Below, piece by piece: positions 24,791-35,729 of a stretch of DNA of 64,000 nucleotides. The notes below the pieces were generated by a model, which saw only the letters and a program-made list of their open reading frames with translations, was not told the origin of the DNA and did not search any database. Numbering within the stretch: position 1 is the stretch's first letter; every line of letters starts with the position of its first letter. A program made the translations under genes and the position numbers. The DNA comes from Diphasiastrum complanatum (Eukaryota; Streptophyta; Lycopodiopsida; Lycopodiales; Lycopodiaceae), in contig CM055106.1 of assembly GCA_029204225.1 (NCBI GenBank), positions 49,055,337 to 49,119,336 of the forward strand. Reading direction: 5' to 3'.

Positions 24791-24840
24791 AGATACAACA
24801 AACATGTACAAAATTGCACGTATTAATTAACATGTGAATG

Positions 24841-25119
24841 TCAATCATCATAGCTTACATGTAAATCGCACCCCCTTGCATATTCTCGCTCTCTCTCTGT
24901 TACTTCTTGGTTGTTTGTTGAGGCTTCTCTAAGGGCCTCACGCAGCCAATAAAGCGTCATGTCCTTGGGTAGAAGGGCGAGGTCAGGTGGATATGATTGT
25001 CTTCTATGCCCTCTCCTGAAAGTGGCTCGAGCGGTTTGTCTACGAGCCTTGGCCTGTTCGTATAGCGAAATCCACTTTTGCATTTCCTCGCTATTAAGAA
25101 TGCAAAACTTATTTACCAT
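24841..25119 (-). CDS. Unrecognised 92-codon frame, possibly a DNA-transposase tail
   Basis: The product starts MVNKFCILNSEEMQKWISLY. It has a strongly basic middle (RRQTARATFRRGHRRQS), then LPKDMTLYWLREALREAS. GC content is higher than in the neighbours. The pattern reminds me of the C-terminal end of some plant DNA-transposon proteins, but I cannot name the family and have no domain evidence. It sits exactly between two oppositely oriented gag shards, so it may be an inserted piece. It could also be a chance frame. Confidence 0.3.
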   Translation of the reverse strand: MVNKFCILNSEEMQKWISLYEQAKARRQTARATFRRGHRRQSYPPDLALLPKDMTLYWLREALREASTNNQEVTEREREYARGCDLHVSYDD

Positions 25120-25814
25120 TGAAGAATTTGGTTCTTCAAGGATAGCAACCTTGAAATGTTCTTAGATTCATATATTTTTTGAAGAGTTTTCCATGCTTCT
25201 TGAGCCGAGGTGCAATCACCTACCTCCTTAAGAAGCTCATTTGCTACATTCATTTTTATACAATGGAAGGCAATCTTGCACCTCTTCTTGTATCTTGTAG
25301 CTTCTTGAAGGTGAATGGTCTCATCCTCTTCGCCACTCAATATCCATTACATCTTGTAAATTAGACTATATTACATTCTTAGCTTCCAAATAGAGTAATT
25401 AGAAACATTCAATCTATCATTTGGATGCAAGAGATATGCATTTATGGAAGCCATCTCTATCTAATCAAGAGCTTGATCACAAAAGATGGATGCAAAATAG
25501 AAATGATTGAAAATCTAGCTATCCCACTACTTAGGGACTTAAGAAGATTCAAACCATGACTTCTCAACAAGATCCTACTTGACCTTGAACTAAATCGGAT
25601 CTATTTGAAACAACAAAAATGGAAATTGGCTTGAATTGGAATGAAAAATGGATCTAGAATTGCCTCCATCTTGGTCTCGACTTCACAAGGCACTTGGTTA
25701 GGGATTTGACCTAGAAAAAAGTATCCTATGCTTTTGGCACGTGGTGACATCCCACAAGATGGCCTCAATGCAATTTACAAGTGAAAATTTAAAACTAGCT
25801 TGTGTAATTTTAAC
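25113..25814 (-). mobile_element. Copia fossil I (C-related): gag start, leader, LTR end
   Basis: On the minus strand an N-terminal gag segment (CIKMNVANELLKEVGDCTSA, as in element C) is followed upstream by a start region with INAYLL-like residues at about 25440. A shortened leader leads to an LTR end at 25690-25814. That end matches the C-family LTR: GGCACGTG, a TTTACAAGT word and a final TTTTAACA. Broken, with a large internal loss between leader and LTR. Confidence 0.75.
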
Positions 25815-28255
25815 AGTCTGTATATGTGCATGTATGTGGATGTGCATGTATTGTATCAACAAGGCAGTAGTCTTGTTATCATCATCCATCGAGGATAGCC
25901 TCACACTTGACCTGGCTACACTCTCCAAGGCAAAGGAGATGTGGGATACACTACTCACGAGATTTCAAACGAAATCACGCAGTCAAATAATGATACTGGA
26001 AGATCAGCTGACAAACCTACAGTGGGATGGCAAAGATCTCACTTCTTCTATTAGGAAGAGGAGGGATCTATTCCTGTCCCTACACAATTTTGGAGCAGAA
26101 AATGCAGTGTCAGCAGAGAAGCAGCTCACTTATCTGTTGAGAGCTTTACCTAGATCCTTCCAAACAACCAGAACCCTACTAGCAAAGGATCCTACAATGA
26201 CCCTCGAAAAGGCAATTGTCGAGATTCGAGAGGAAGTCGAGGCTAGAGAGCACCTTGATCACAAGGATGCTTTTGACCGCTACAGCAACAAAGAAAAGAC
26301 CAAGAAACAATTCAGGCCTAAGAGGGAGTCAGATCAAAAGCAGGATCGTGATCAACAAGCAGAAGGGACTAGCAAAGGCAAATGGAAGAACAAAGGGAGG
26401 TCGAAACAACAAAGTGAAGACAAGAAGACCTGCGTGAGGTGCAGACGTGAAGGACACACAGTCTATTCGTGCTGGCTCAATCCAAAAATTGAGTGTATCC
26501 ACTGCCACAAGAAGGGTCATGTAGCCATGGACTACCGCTTGAACCCAAGAAACAAATCAGCACAAAGCAGACAGGAGAACAATAATAGTTCGTCCTATGT
26601 CGAGGAGCTTGAGAGCTCGAAAATGGACGAAGAGAGATCGAACAAAAATAATTCGACCGCCTACATCTGTGCAAACATGTGTGGAGTGTCAACATCTGAC
26701 ATACAGGAGGTGATCGTAGACTCAGGAGCTACCTCACGCTTCGTGACATCAAGATGAATTATGTCTGATTTTCGAAGTGCAGATCCATCAAGATTCATTG
26801 TTCTTAGAGATGGATCCAAACATCAAGTGAACGGTATTGGTTCACTGTGGCTCAGCACGAATGGCAGAACAACTCGAAGATGTTCTGTTCGTGCCTACAC
26901 TGTAGTAGGACTTGCTTTCTGTGGCAAGAATAGTTGATGCAGGGACGCGTGTGACGTTCTTAGACGAAGCATGCAACGTTGTTGATGCTAGTACCAGTAC
27001 CCTGATCACTCAAGGCAGAAGAAAAGGTAATCTGTATCACTAAAAGGTACGTCTGCCTGCAGATCAAGTGCATCATAACACTGTGAAGACAGTCAAGGAT
27101 GTCAGATTTGATGAGAGCATAACGATGGCCAGCGATGATCCCGTCAACTATGAAGTTTTTGAAAGACAGTACTATGATCTTCCAACTATGACAGAGGGAG
27201 CAGAAGACGAACACGAAAACGAAGATTTTCGGGTTGCTTCACATTCGAGTGACCAATCAAAAGACGAAAGATTCGAGAGGCAGCCTACTACTACAATACC
27301 TGTAAACCAACATGGTTTCGGACCTAGCAGAGCAGACAAAGGCAAAGGCATTGCAGTTCCAAGAGGATCTCCTAGAAGGTCGACAAGACAATGAAGAGCA
27401 CCAGCAAGATACGTGCCAGGCAGCTCTGCTTCTACATCAGAAGCGTTCTGTGGATTCAGTGATGAACCATAGACTTTCGAGGAGGCAATTGAGTGTCCAG
27501 AGAAGGACAAATGGATCCAAGCCATGAATGAGGAGATGGAATCCATGAGGAAGAACCAGGTATGGATGTTGCAGCCATTACCAGATAAGCAAAAGGCTGT
27601 AAAATGCAAATGGGTATTCAAGCTAAAGTGGACGACACTCTGATACTCTGCAAGAGTGAAAAGCTGATTGCTGAAGTGAAGGATGACATCTCGAAACATT
27701 TCGAGATTGTAGACCTGGGAGAAGCCAGGAGTTACCTTGGCTTGTAGATTGACAGGGACTATGAGGGAGGTAAGTTGTACCTTCATCAATCCAGATACAT
27801 CCAGAAAATTCTAGAAGATTTCGGGATGTTGAATTGCAAAGGAGCGAATACTCTAATGCTTGCAGGAACGGTATTGACAAACGAAAATTGTTCGAGGACT
27901 GAAGAAGAGAGAGAATTGATGTAGCTCACACTTTACAGAAAACTGATAGGATCATTGATGTACCTTGCAGATAACACACGTCCTGACATTGCTTATGTTG
28001 TGTTTAGGATGAGCCAAATCTGTACGAATTCAGGCTTGATACATTGGAAGATTGCAAAACGAATTTTGCAATATCTTCAATTAACAAAGGATTATGGTTT
28101 GTGTTATTGTTGTAATGCAGGGTTCCAGATGCTTGTCTATAGTGATGCTAGTTGGGCATCCCTCAAGGACGACTGTAAAAGTGTCTCAGGAGGATGCACC
28201 ATTGCGTCAGGAGCAGCAATTCTCTGGGTCAACAAGAAGTAGACCATTGTGGCTC
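25815..28255 (+). mobile_element. Copia fossil H: gag, protease, RT and RNase H pieces
   Basis: It starts abruptly at the LTR edge of fossil I. Gag (UBN2 type) spans about 25860-26350, with two CCHC-type knuckle regions near 26430 and 26490 and a protease start (VDSGATSRFV) near 26715. A decayed pre-integrase stretch runs to 27050. The integrase core is missing. The acidic linker to RT is at 27070-27420. Pieces of RT (MRKNQVWMLQPLP-like, VDLGEARSYLG-like) and the RT/RNase H end (GSLMYLADNTRPDIAY, YSDASWASLKDDCKSVSGG) reach about 28255. No LTR of its own is recognised. Broken, with many breaks. Confidence 0.88.
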
Positions 28256-28860
28256 AATCAACCTACGATGTATTGGAATGGCAAAGTGGAGCCCCAGCCA
28301 CAGCCCACGCTCAAAGAAATCCCATAAGTAGTAGTGGGACTTTGTTCAAAGTGGATATAAGTGGTAAATGTCCAAGTGTTTAATGTCCCCTGGTACCAAC
28401 CCCTTTGCGGGCAAGGGGGAGCATTTGGATTCGTGGACGGCTAGGCGTCCGGGGACAGGATCCCCGAACGCGGCTTACGGAAGGGGCAAAAGGCTCCATG
28501 ATTTTGGTGCAACCTCTGAACCAGAAAGGTTAAGTTGCATCACGGTGCAGCCTCTGAACCAGAAAGATTAAGTTGTATCTATTGAAGGCCCACCGAATTC
28601 CTATAATTAGAAGTCCATCATTGTAACTTATATCAATATTCCTCCTCTCAGAGTCTCACTTTGTTCGAGGTCTTGATCCGGTGGTACCCATTTACTTTTA
28701 GTTCATTTTTCTCTTTGGTAATGGAAGCAGAGGCTGAGCGTTTGTTTTTCTATTTGATAACAAAAGCATATGGAGGACATTTTGATTCTGCATTCTATAT
28801 TTCCATTTGATTTCTTATCCCAGTCTTCATCCATAAGCTCAGATAGTATACTTTAAGAGA
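28256..28860. other. LTR-like region of unknown family
   Basis: This stretch is GC-richer than its neighbours and holds CGGCTAGGCGTCCGGGGACA and GGGACAGGATCCCCGAACG, with a short 38-bp tandem repeat inside. It follows the end of fossil H and may be its 3' LTR, but no TG...CA pair or second copy was found. Confidence 0.35.
28506..28581. repeat. Two-copy tandem repeat, 38-bp unit
   Basis: Both copies begin GGTGCA and share CCTCTGAACCAGAAAG and TTAAGTTG. They differ at about four positions. Confidence 0.85.
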
Positions 28861-28872
28861 TATGCTACTTTG

Positions 28873-29075
28873 GAAACCTTCGCCGAGCATGCTACACTCA
28901 TTGTGAACCTTCGCCGACCTGAAAGATGGATTCAGAACACAAAATTAGGTTGGGCATAGGTTGAAAACCCTAAAAAATTTCATTAAATACGGTACCTAGG
29001 TGAAGGATGCACTTAGGCAAGGGCCTACAGAACCTTCACCCAGCTACACCATTGGTCAAGAACCTTTGCTGAGAA
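28873..29075. repeat. Spaced repeats of AACCTTCGCCGA
   Basis: The word AACCTTCGCCGA occurs exactly at about 28875 and 28906. It recurs as AACCTTCACCCA near 29031 and AACCTTTGCTGA near 29061. The copies are spaced about 31, 125 and 30 bp apart. The meaning is unknown. Confidence 0.7.
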
Positions 29076-29353
29076 TTCTGGAAGCTATTTTCACAGTATT
29101 GAACATGCTTGCGAATTTTGTCCAGAACTAATAAGCCAAACTAGTACTTTGTCTAATAGACCCTCCAAATTAGCCTATAAAAGGGCTGATTTCGATTTTA
29201 TTTCTCACTTGTGCTAGCGAAGCTCTTGCAAATTTTTCCCGCGACAAGTTTGATCAAGTTCTATTAGTGTTTGCATCTCATTTTGTGTATAGATGCTGAT
29301 TTTTCTACATTGTTGAGATTAGTAGCATATTTCTCTTTCTAACCAAAGATCAT

Positions 29354-29663
29354 TCAAGTAGATTGGATCATAATGATCTGAAATGTTTCACACTCTCCTT
29401 GCTTCATTCGGGCACTATTCAGCTTTGACTTCAGAAACATGATTCTTGACAGATTTGACGTCTCGAACTGTTCCTTCAACACATCCCATGTCTGTCTGGG
29501 TGTAACAGCATCACAAATGTGGGTAATGATGTGATCCTTCACTGACAAGTTAATGAAGGTCAAAGCTTTCCTCATCTTTTTTGTCGAACACTTTGATATC
29601 CACTTCATTTGGCGATAAACCATCAAAGTTCAAAAGCGTTTTATTTTCGTCATTTATGAAGTG
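29354..29663 (-). mobile_element. Copia gag shard
   Basis: On the minus strand, a UBN2-type gag fragment includes ALTFINLSVKDHIITHI, TPRQTWDVLKEQFET and RIMFLKSKLNS. It abuts the Ty3/Gypsy LTR at 29664, so that element or a later rearrangement cut it. Broken. Confidence 0.75.
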
Positions 29664-30238
29664 TGTTAGCTGGACCCGACCTCTGTGAAACACCAGAGCG
29701 GGCCGTCCACCATTCGTGGTTGAAAAACACCACCTTGGTTAAAGCGTCGCACTAGTCACACCCGCCGTCGGTACTGTCTAGCAAAATACCTAGACCCGAC
29801 GGTCGGCGAAAATACCGTCACTTAGCAAACAAAGCGGTGCGTATAACTTGCACCCCACGAGCACATCATACACAGTAAATCGGTTTCTAGCCCATGTAAG
29901 ATTTTTACTAACTGTAAACCGAATTCAATGGCGAAAGAGATATTAGCAAGATCCTAACACGAATTAGTGATCAGAAGTTTTACGGAACCGTGACCCTAGA
30001 AATCTAGTGAATCATTGCAGCCAAAAGTACTAGCACCCCCTCCTTGCAACCGTATCTCTGAGAGCCTAGAAAACTCTCATCAGTTGGGGAGCACGGGGCA
30101 ATAGAGAAGGCCATCAGGGTTGGAAGTGGCAAACCCTCTGTTGCTCACGTAGGGCCGAACCGCCATTAGAGGTGGGGCCCCTTGACCCTTTTAGGACGTT
30201 TTGGCTGGACCAACCCCCCGTCAAAAATGTCCCTAACA
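29664..30238 (+). repeat. 5' LTR of the Ty3/Gypsy element (575 bp)
   Basis: It opens TGTTAGCTGG and closes CCCTAACA, giving terminal inverted TGTTAG/CTAACA. It ends directly at the primer-like TTGGTGCGTCTGCC. Diverged relatives lie at 15850-16175 and 57900-58140. Confidence 0.8.
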
Positions 30239-31178
30239 TTGGTGCGTCTGCCGGGAGTCGAAAAATTTTCAGGAGATGTTGCTTGAAAGAGTAGTTATCC
30301 ATATCGTTGGACTACAAAGCACTAGTTGTCATACTACCAGAAGTCTACACGTTTCGTAGGTCCTAGATTGCGTGTGTTGAAAACAATTCCACTATCTAAA
30401 CCGTCAACCGCAAACTAGCATAACCGTACAAGCGGCTAGTACCACGTTGATCACAAGACGAAGTGGTTAGCATCACATAGTGATGTGTGCTGATCCCACA
30501 CCTAGAACATACGTTATGAGTTCACAATCCAACCCTAGTTGCATGTGATCCGACTTCGCCAAGGCCATTCTATTTCCAACACTTTGGAATACAGTTTGGA
30601 CTTGAGACTACATAAAATTTTCACCAGCAAGGAGTTTAGGCTGTGATGCCAAGTACTACTAGAAATCTTTCATAGAGTGACGGGACAGGTCAGAGAATGG
30701 GGTTTTGTATGAAGCCTAGGGTGAAAGTGAAAACCAGAGCCCTAAGTCGAAAGTCATTACCCTACGACCCACCAACCCTAGCATCTCATAGAGATGGCAC
30801 CTGGTACAAAGAACCAAGGAAAACTGTACATGGGTATGGTTGGATTAGAATTGAGCAAAAAAATGACCAAGTTGAGTTAGTTAGGTCGTATGCAGTATTA
30901 GTGGACGAAGGATGGATGACCTATGGGATAACGTGGGAAAATCACAAAACGCATGTGCAACGACAGTTGATTGCTATCCATAATTGAGAAATCTATTATG
31001 CAGCAATCATTAGTGTCACCCTAGACAAGACATCATAGGTATACCAAGGAAACCTAGGTCTAAGGGAGCACCGCACGGAGAGACTTCAAATCTCCAGAGA
31101 GAGCATTTAGGGCTTAGAAGAAGTCATCGTGGGTTTCTTGTCCCACCAGTCTTAAATGATGAGTCTCACTCACCTATA
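30239..31178 (+). other. Leader and gag-upstream region of the Ty3/Gypsy element
   Basis: A 96-codon open frame at 30697-30987 reads KTVHGYGWIRIEQKNDQVEL and then WMTYGITWENHKTHVQRQLI. It may encode an N-terminal extension or a small separate product of the element. It has no recognised domain. The rest shows no clear coding sequence. Confidence 0.45.
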
Positions 31179-32081
31179 ATGGACTTGGATGATACGTTGG
31201 AACCTATAGAAGAACTACCAGAACTTGAGCCAACCGACGCTACAGAACCACCGTTAGTGAACGTAACACCTGCTGCTACAGAACCTGTTGCCAACAAAAT
31301 GGCACGACGTTTGACTGAACCAATCGTAGTACCCCCAGAGGCAGGAGGACTACCAAAGCTTAGTGGATCCACTCCTGAGTTTCATGGAGCACCGTATGAA
31401 AGTGCCGAAGAGCATATTGATGCTTTTTGGACCACTTGCTTTACCAGTGCCATCACAAACCCACATCATGAAATGATGTTTTTTGCCACCACTTTATCTG
31501 GAACGGCTAGGCATTGGTATCATAGTCTGCAGAGAGGATCAATTCACACCATTGAGGAGTTCCATAGACTGTTCTTAATTGAGTATGTTCCCCACCAAAC
31601 GGCTGATGGCCTACTGTTCACACTGACTGCCCTACAACAAGGAAGTAATGAAACCATCCGACAATATTGGCGTCGTTTGACAGAGTTGTCATGTCAAGTG
31701 GAACCCACTGTGTTACTACCACCCCTATTACTACTGACTTTCTTTCTGCGAGGGCTCAAGAATGACATACAAATGATTGTACGTCAGAGTAACCCCCATA
31801 CATTGGCTGAGGCAGTAGAGAAGGCAATCGTGGTAGAAGACGCACAGATTGCGGTTGCCCACGCATCCCACCTATCGCAAGCAGTGAACAGCTTGAACCT
31901 AAGCCCGGAAACGTGGAGAAGAGACCCAATCGCAGCTATAGGAGCACACCCCATAGTGGAATTCCGTCCCATACAGGCTATTGAACCTCGACAAGGCAGG
32001 AACGTGCAAATACAAGATGCACGAAGGCTCCAGGCACAGATGCCCGATAGAGGCTATGAGAGCACAGGCTCTAACGCATAA
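31179..32081 (+). CDS. Gag of the Ty3/Gypsy element
   Basis: A 300-residue product. After an acidic, Pro-rich N terminus it reads LPKLSGSTPEFHGAPYESAE, then the retrotransposon-gag core with HEMMFFATTLSGTARHWYHS, IEEFHRLFLIEYV and TIRQYWRRL at about residues 70-220. This is the Ty3/Gypsy gag fold, distinct from Copia UBN2 gag. No CCHC knuckle follows, so the C-terminal part is missing. It belongs to the fossil element and is not a host gene. Confidence 0.85.
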   Translation: MDLDDTLEPIEELPELEPTDATEPPLVNVTPAATEPVANKMARRLTEPIVVPPEAGGLPKLSGSTPEFHGAPYESAEEHIDAFWTTCFTSAITNPHHEMMFFATTLSGTARHWYHSLQRGSIHTIEEFHRLFLIEYVPHQTADGLLFTLTALQQGSNETIRQYWRRLTELSCQVEPTVLLPPLLLLTFFLRGLKNDIQMIVRQSNPHTLAEAVEKAIVVEDAQIAVAHASHLSQAVNSLNLSPETWRRDPIAAIGAHPIVEFRPIQAIEPRQGRNVQIQDARRLQAQMPDRGYESTGSNA

Positions 32082-32199
32082 CTAGGCGATATGCGAGCCA
32101 TGCTAAAGGGATACATGGACGTGATGAGTGAGAATATGCATACCCTTAGCAGCAGATGTAAATTTTCTCAAACGGCACCAAAATTTGTTGGGTCAGACA

Positions 32200-33217
32200 T
32201 CTTACCATGCTAGAGAAGTGTTTTCAGAAGTGCGCAACAACCTGTATAGCTTTGAATGCTAACAAGTGCCTATTTGGAGTTCCTTACGGGGTACTATTAG
32301 GACACGTCATTAGCAAGTACGGAATGGCAACTAATCCAGAAAAAATAGCTATGCTCCTAGCCATGATAGCACCAACTACGGTGTCCCAACTTCAGACATT
32401 CTTAGGCTCGAGCGGTTATTACAAAAGATATGTGATAGCCTATGCCACATGTACTTACCGGATGACTAGCTTATTGAAAAACAACGTGGAGTGGACCTAG
32501 GACGAGGCATGTGAGAAGACTTTTCAGGAATTAAAAGTAGCTTTGGCTAACGCTCCAATATTGAAACCACCTATGTACGACAGGGAGTTCTTCGTTTTCA
32601 CGAGCACCACGGACACGTGCATAAACTGTTGCATAGCCCAAATTTGGGACAAAAAATATCACCCTATTATTTTTATAGGGAGAAATCTAAACAAAGCCGA
32701 ACTTAATTATAGTAAGGCTGAGAAAATTTGTTTGGGGATAGCTTACGCTGCTGTCAAACTAAGGCATTACCTATTGCATCAGAAAGTGACTTTCTTTACC
32801 AAGAGTACTACAGTCACCTTGATGATGAATAAACTAGAACCTCCTGAGCGCTTAATGAAGTGGATAATCCCTCTTCAGGAATTTGACTATACCCTCCAAA
32901 GCAAGCCACCTAAACTGCAGGGGTTAAACGATTGTATTTGCGAGCTGGGAGGGATTACTAAAACAGACGATGAGTGGGAGACTGATCACTTAAGAGAACT
33001 TTTGAGGGTAGACGTTGGCACAATTCGTGAGTGGTATACAGCTTTAGCAACCTACCTATCCACACTAGAGACACCCAGCAGTATGACGACTCCAGAAAAA
33101 CGAAAGCTACGTCTACAAGCCCTAAAGTTTGCCTTAATAGGGGGCACGTTGTACAAACGAGGTGTAGAAGGGTTGTATCGAAGATGCGTCACTCATGAAG
33201 AAGCCAATTTATACTAG
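32200..33217 (+). mobile_element. Ty3/Gypsy RT end and RNase H
   Basis: The RT thumb region (LNANKCLFGVPYGVLLGHVI, then FLGSSGYYKRYV) leads into the Gypsy RNase H (FVFTSTTDTCINCCIAQIW, IIFIGRNLNKAELNYS, AEKICLGIAYAAVKLRHYLL). A tether to integrase follows. The catalytic fingers and palm of RT are absent. Confidence 0.85.
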
Positions 33218-34274
33218 AAGAGTGTCACGATTCTGGCTGTGGGGACCACTTTGCCGGCCAGCTCATAGGGCAAAAAATTCTGAGGGCGGGTTACTGGTGG
33301 CCGACACTATTCCAAGATGCTCATTTACATGTCCGGAACTGCGACACCTACCAACGAGTTGACAAGACGGATAATAGGGTGCGATCGTTAGTTCCAATAC
33401 AAGCATGTCTCCCCTTTGAAAAATGGGGCATCGACTTCGTTGGCCCAATACACCCAGCTTCATCTAGCCGGAAACATTATATCATAGTGGCCACTGACTA
33501 TTTCACAAAGTGGGCCGAGGTACGGGCTGTGGCCAAAGACAATGCAAAAGAAACTGCTTGGTTCTTACTAGAACAGGTGATAGGCTGATTCGGTACACCT
33601 AAAGAACTCATCTCTGACAGGGGTACCCATTTCCTAAACAAAACTATCAAGGCTTTGATCGATCAATTGACGATCAAGCACCGAAAAAGCACACCCTACC
33701 ACCCGCAAGCCAACGGTCAAGCTGAAAGCACGAACAAACAACTAGTGGGTATTCTAAGGAAAACCATATCAGACCGACAGAGGGATTGGGACAAAAAACT
33801 GTATTCGGCATTGTGGCATATAATGCCACCTATAAGACTAGTACCAACCACATGCCCTTTTTTCTAGTGTATGGCCAAGAATGTGTACTGCCAATAGAAA
33901 TAGAGCTCCCATCCTTGCGGTTTGCCATGAAGCACGACCTAGGAGAGAAAGAATCAATACAACACCGACTGGACACTTTACAAGATCTGGATGAGCACCG
34001 AATAGCTGCCATAAATCACCAAAAAACCCACAAAAGACGCATGAAGGAGATTCATGATAGGAACATGCACGATTATCAGTTCAGACAGGGGCAGTTAGTG
34101 TTGTTCTACGACACTAGACACGTGCTGATGCCTAAAAAGTTGGGGCCACATTGGAATGGTCCATATGTAATAGTGAAACTATATGAAAATAACACGGTTA
34201 AGCTAGCCGAGTTGAACGGTGAAATTTTTAAGCACCGAACCAACATAAACAAGATAAAAGTTTACCATAGCTAA
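33218..34274 (+). mobile_element. Ty3/Gypsy integrase
   Basis: A decayed zinc region is followed by the core (FEKWGIDFVGPIHPASSSRK, ATDYFTKWAEVRAV, then the STPYHPQANGQAEST block). The C-terminal domain reads FRQGQLVLFYDTRH and HWNGPYVIVKLYENNTVKL and ends KIKVYHS, typical of Gypsy integrase tails. No chromodomain follows. Broken. Confidence 0.87.
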
Positions 34275-34408
34275 AGAGAAGCCGAAGTCACCTGTACAGT
34301 ATGTAACACGTTTTCAGGTATCGAAGTGAACGACCTAGAAGCATCACGAATATTGGGAACACTCAGAGAATCAAAAGTAGCCCTAGTGACCTTGTACATA
34401 TACATTGA

Positions 34409-35086
34409 ATGGAAGGGTGCGAAAAACCAAAACAAAAATTCATAAAATCAAGAAAAATACAAAAAGATTATTGTTGGGATATGGAACTCGCCCAGGAACT
34501 TGGGACATATACGTTGAAGGTAGACGGAGCCTGCAGACATTCGAATAGAGAAGGTGCCATAGGAGCAGTATTGCAGAATCCCAATGGGACTGAACTAGCC
34601 AGTATAGGAATCCTATTAGGGAAAGGATTCACGAACAACACTGCCGAATACAAAGCCCTTCTAATCGGTCTACAAATGACCATGGGAGTTGCGCAAACTA
34701 TAAGCAACCTCCGAATTATGGGGGATTCACAACTCCTAATCCGAGGTATGACTAGCATATACCAACTCAAAAGCAGGACCTTACAGGCCTATGCAATTGC
34801 CATCAATGAATACACTAGAGAGTTTTCCCACATCGAATGGATGCATATTTCACAAGCACAGAACCAACGTGCTGATAGTCTAGCAGGGATAGCCTACGAC
34901 CATGATCATTACTGGCAATGTGAGCCAGGTAGGATAGTCATTTCACCCATAACCATTGCCGGAGCTATGGACAATCCTAAAAGCCCAAGCATGGTATGGA
35001 GTTCAGTGGATCAGAGGTCTGATAAAACAAGTAGCTCTAGAGAATCCCCAACTCCTAGTCCAATTACATCAGTTAATGAGCCATGA
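34409..35086 (+). CDS. Second RNase H domain, downstream of integrase
   Basis: A 225-codon frame carries a plant/archaeal-type RNase H at about residues 30-165. It reads YTLKVDGACRHSNREGAIGA, then NNTAEYKALLIGLQMTM, IMGDSQLLIRGM and QNQRADSLAGIA. The D, E, D, D catalytic series of RNase H can be matched to D in KVDGA, E in TAEYKA, D in MGDSQ and D in RADSLA. This resembles the additional RNase H of Tat-type Ty3/Gypsy elements, but there it usually lies between RNase H and integrase. The rest of the frame is low complexity. It is probably part of the fossil element. A captured host RNase H is the alternative. Confidence 0.75.
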   Translation: MEGCEKPKQKFIKSRKIQKDYCWDMELAQELGTYTLKVDGACRHSNREGAIGAVLQNPNGTELASIGILLGKGFTNNTAEYKALLIGLQMTMGVAQTISNLRIMGDSQLLIRGMTSIYQLKSRTLQAYAIAINEYTREFSHIEWMHISQAQNQRADSLAGIAYDHDHYWQCEPGRIVISPITIAGAMDNPKSPSMVWSSVDQRSDKTSSSRESPTPSPITSVNEP

Positions 35087-35729
35087 ACTATCTAGAACTT
35101 GTTTTAGGTCACACCATAGTAGCATAACCCATGGATTAATGCACACGGCCTAAGTACATAGTAAAACTCTGCCCTAGCATGAACCTGATAGATACACACG
35201 GAAGGGGAGAGGGGGTGTACAACTTAAAGATTTTTAGTACATTCAACACATTGTATATTCATGTATATAAATGCCAAAACACAAGTGATGGAATTCACTG
35301 CTGAAAAGAGAATGGAAGACCCATAGAGCAGTAATCAGCCCGAGCAACGCCATAGAAAACTGATGAGGTTCGTACTGAAGAAAGGACAGAGGACCGACAT
35401 AGAAATCCAATGTTCTGAAAGAAGAATTGAAGAAACAAAAGAACCTACGAATCAGAGTCACTAACGAGCTGGTTAGCACCAATAAGGAGTGAGATACCTG
35501 AAAGCAGAAGTACAATGACCTCAAGGAGGCTAGTGAAAGACGGCAGATAAGCCATAGGGAGGGGTATAAAGGGCAAGAAAAGATCCTAGCCAACACCAAG
35601 GTGGAACTAGCTGCAACTGAAACTACCGTAGCCATGCTAGCTAGGCAGTTACATGAGTATCAGTAAAAAGAAGCTGCAAGAGGACCAATCAGGCCTCAGA
35701 GTTCCCGCAACCCTTTACCCGCTTACCCT
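35087..35729 (+). other. Downstream region with coiled-coil-like stretch
   Basis: A plus-strand stretch at about 35500-35660 reads KILANTKVELAATETTVAML and RQLHEYQ, with heptad-like spacing and many charged residues. It seems to lead towards the frame at 35730. No family is recognised. Confidence 0.35.

Noticed and set aside
27172-27789. A 205-codon minus-strand frame
   Set aside because: It lies antisense to Copia fossil H, whose plus strand carries the recognisable pol motifs. The minus frame has no domain.
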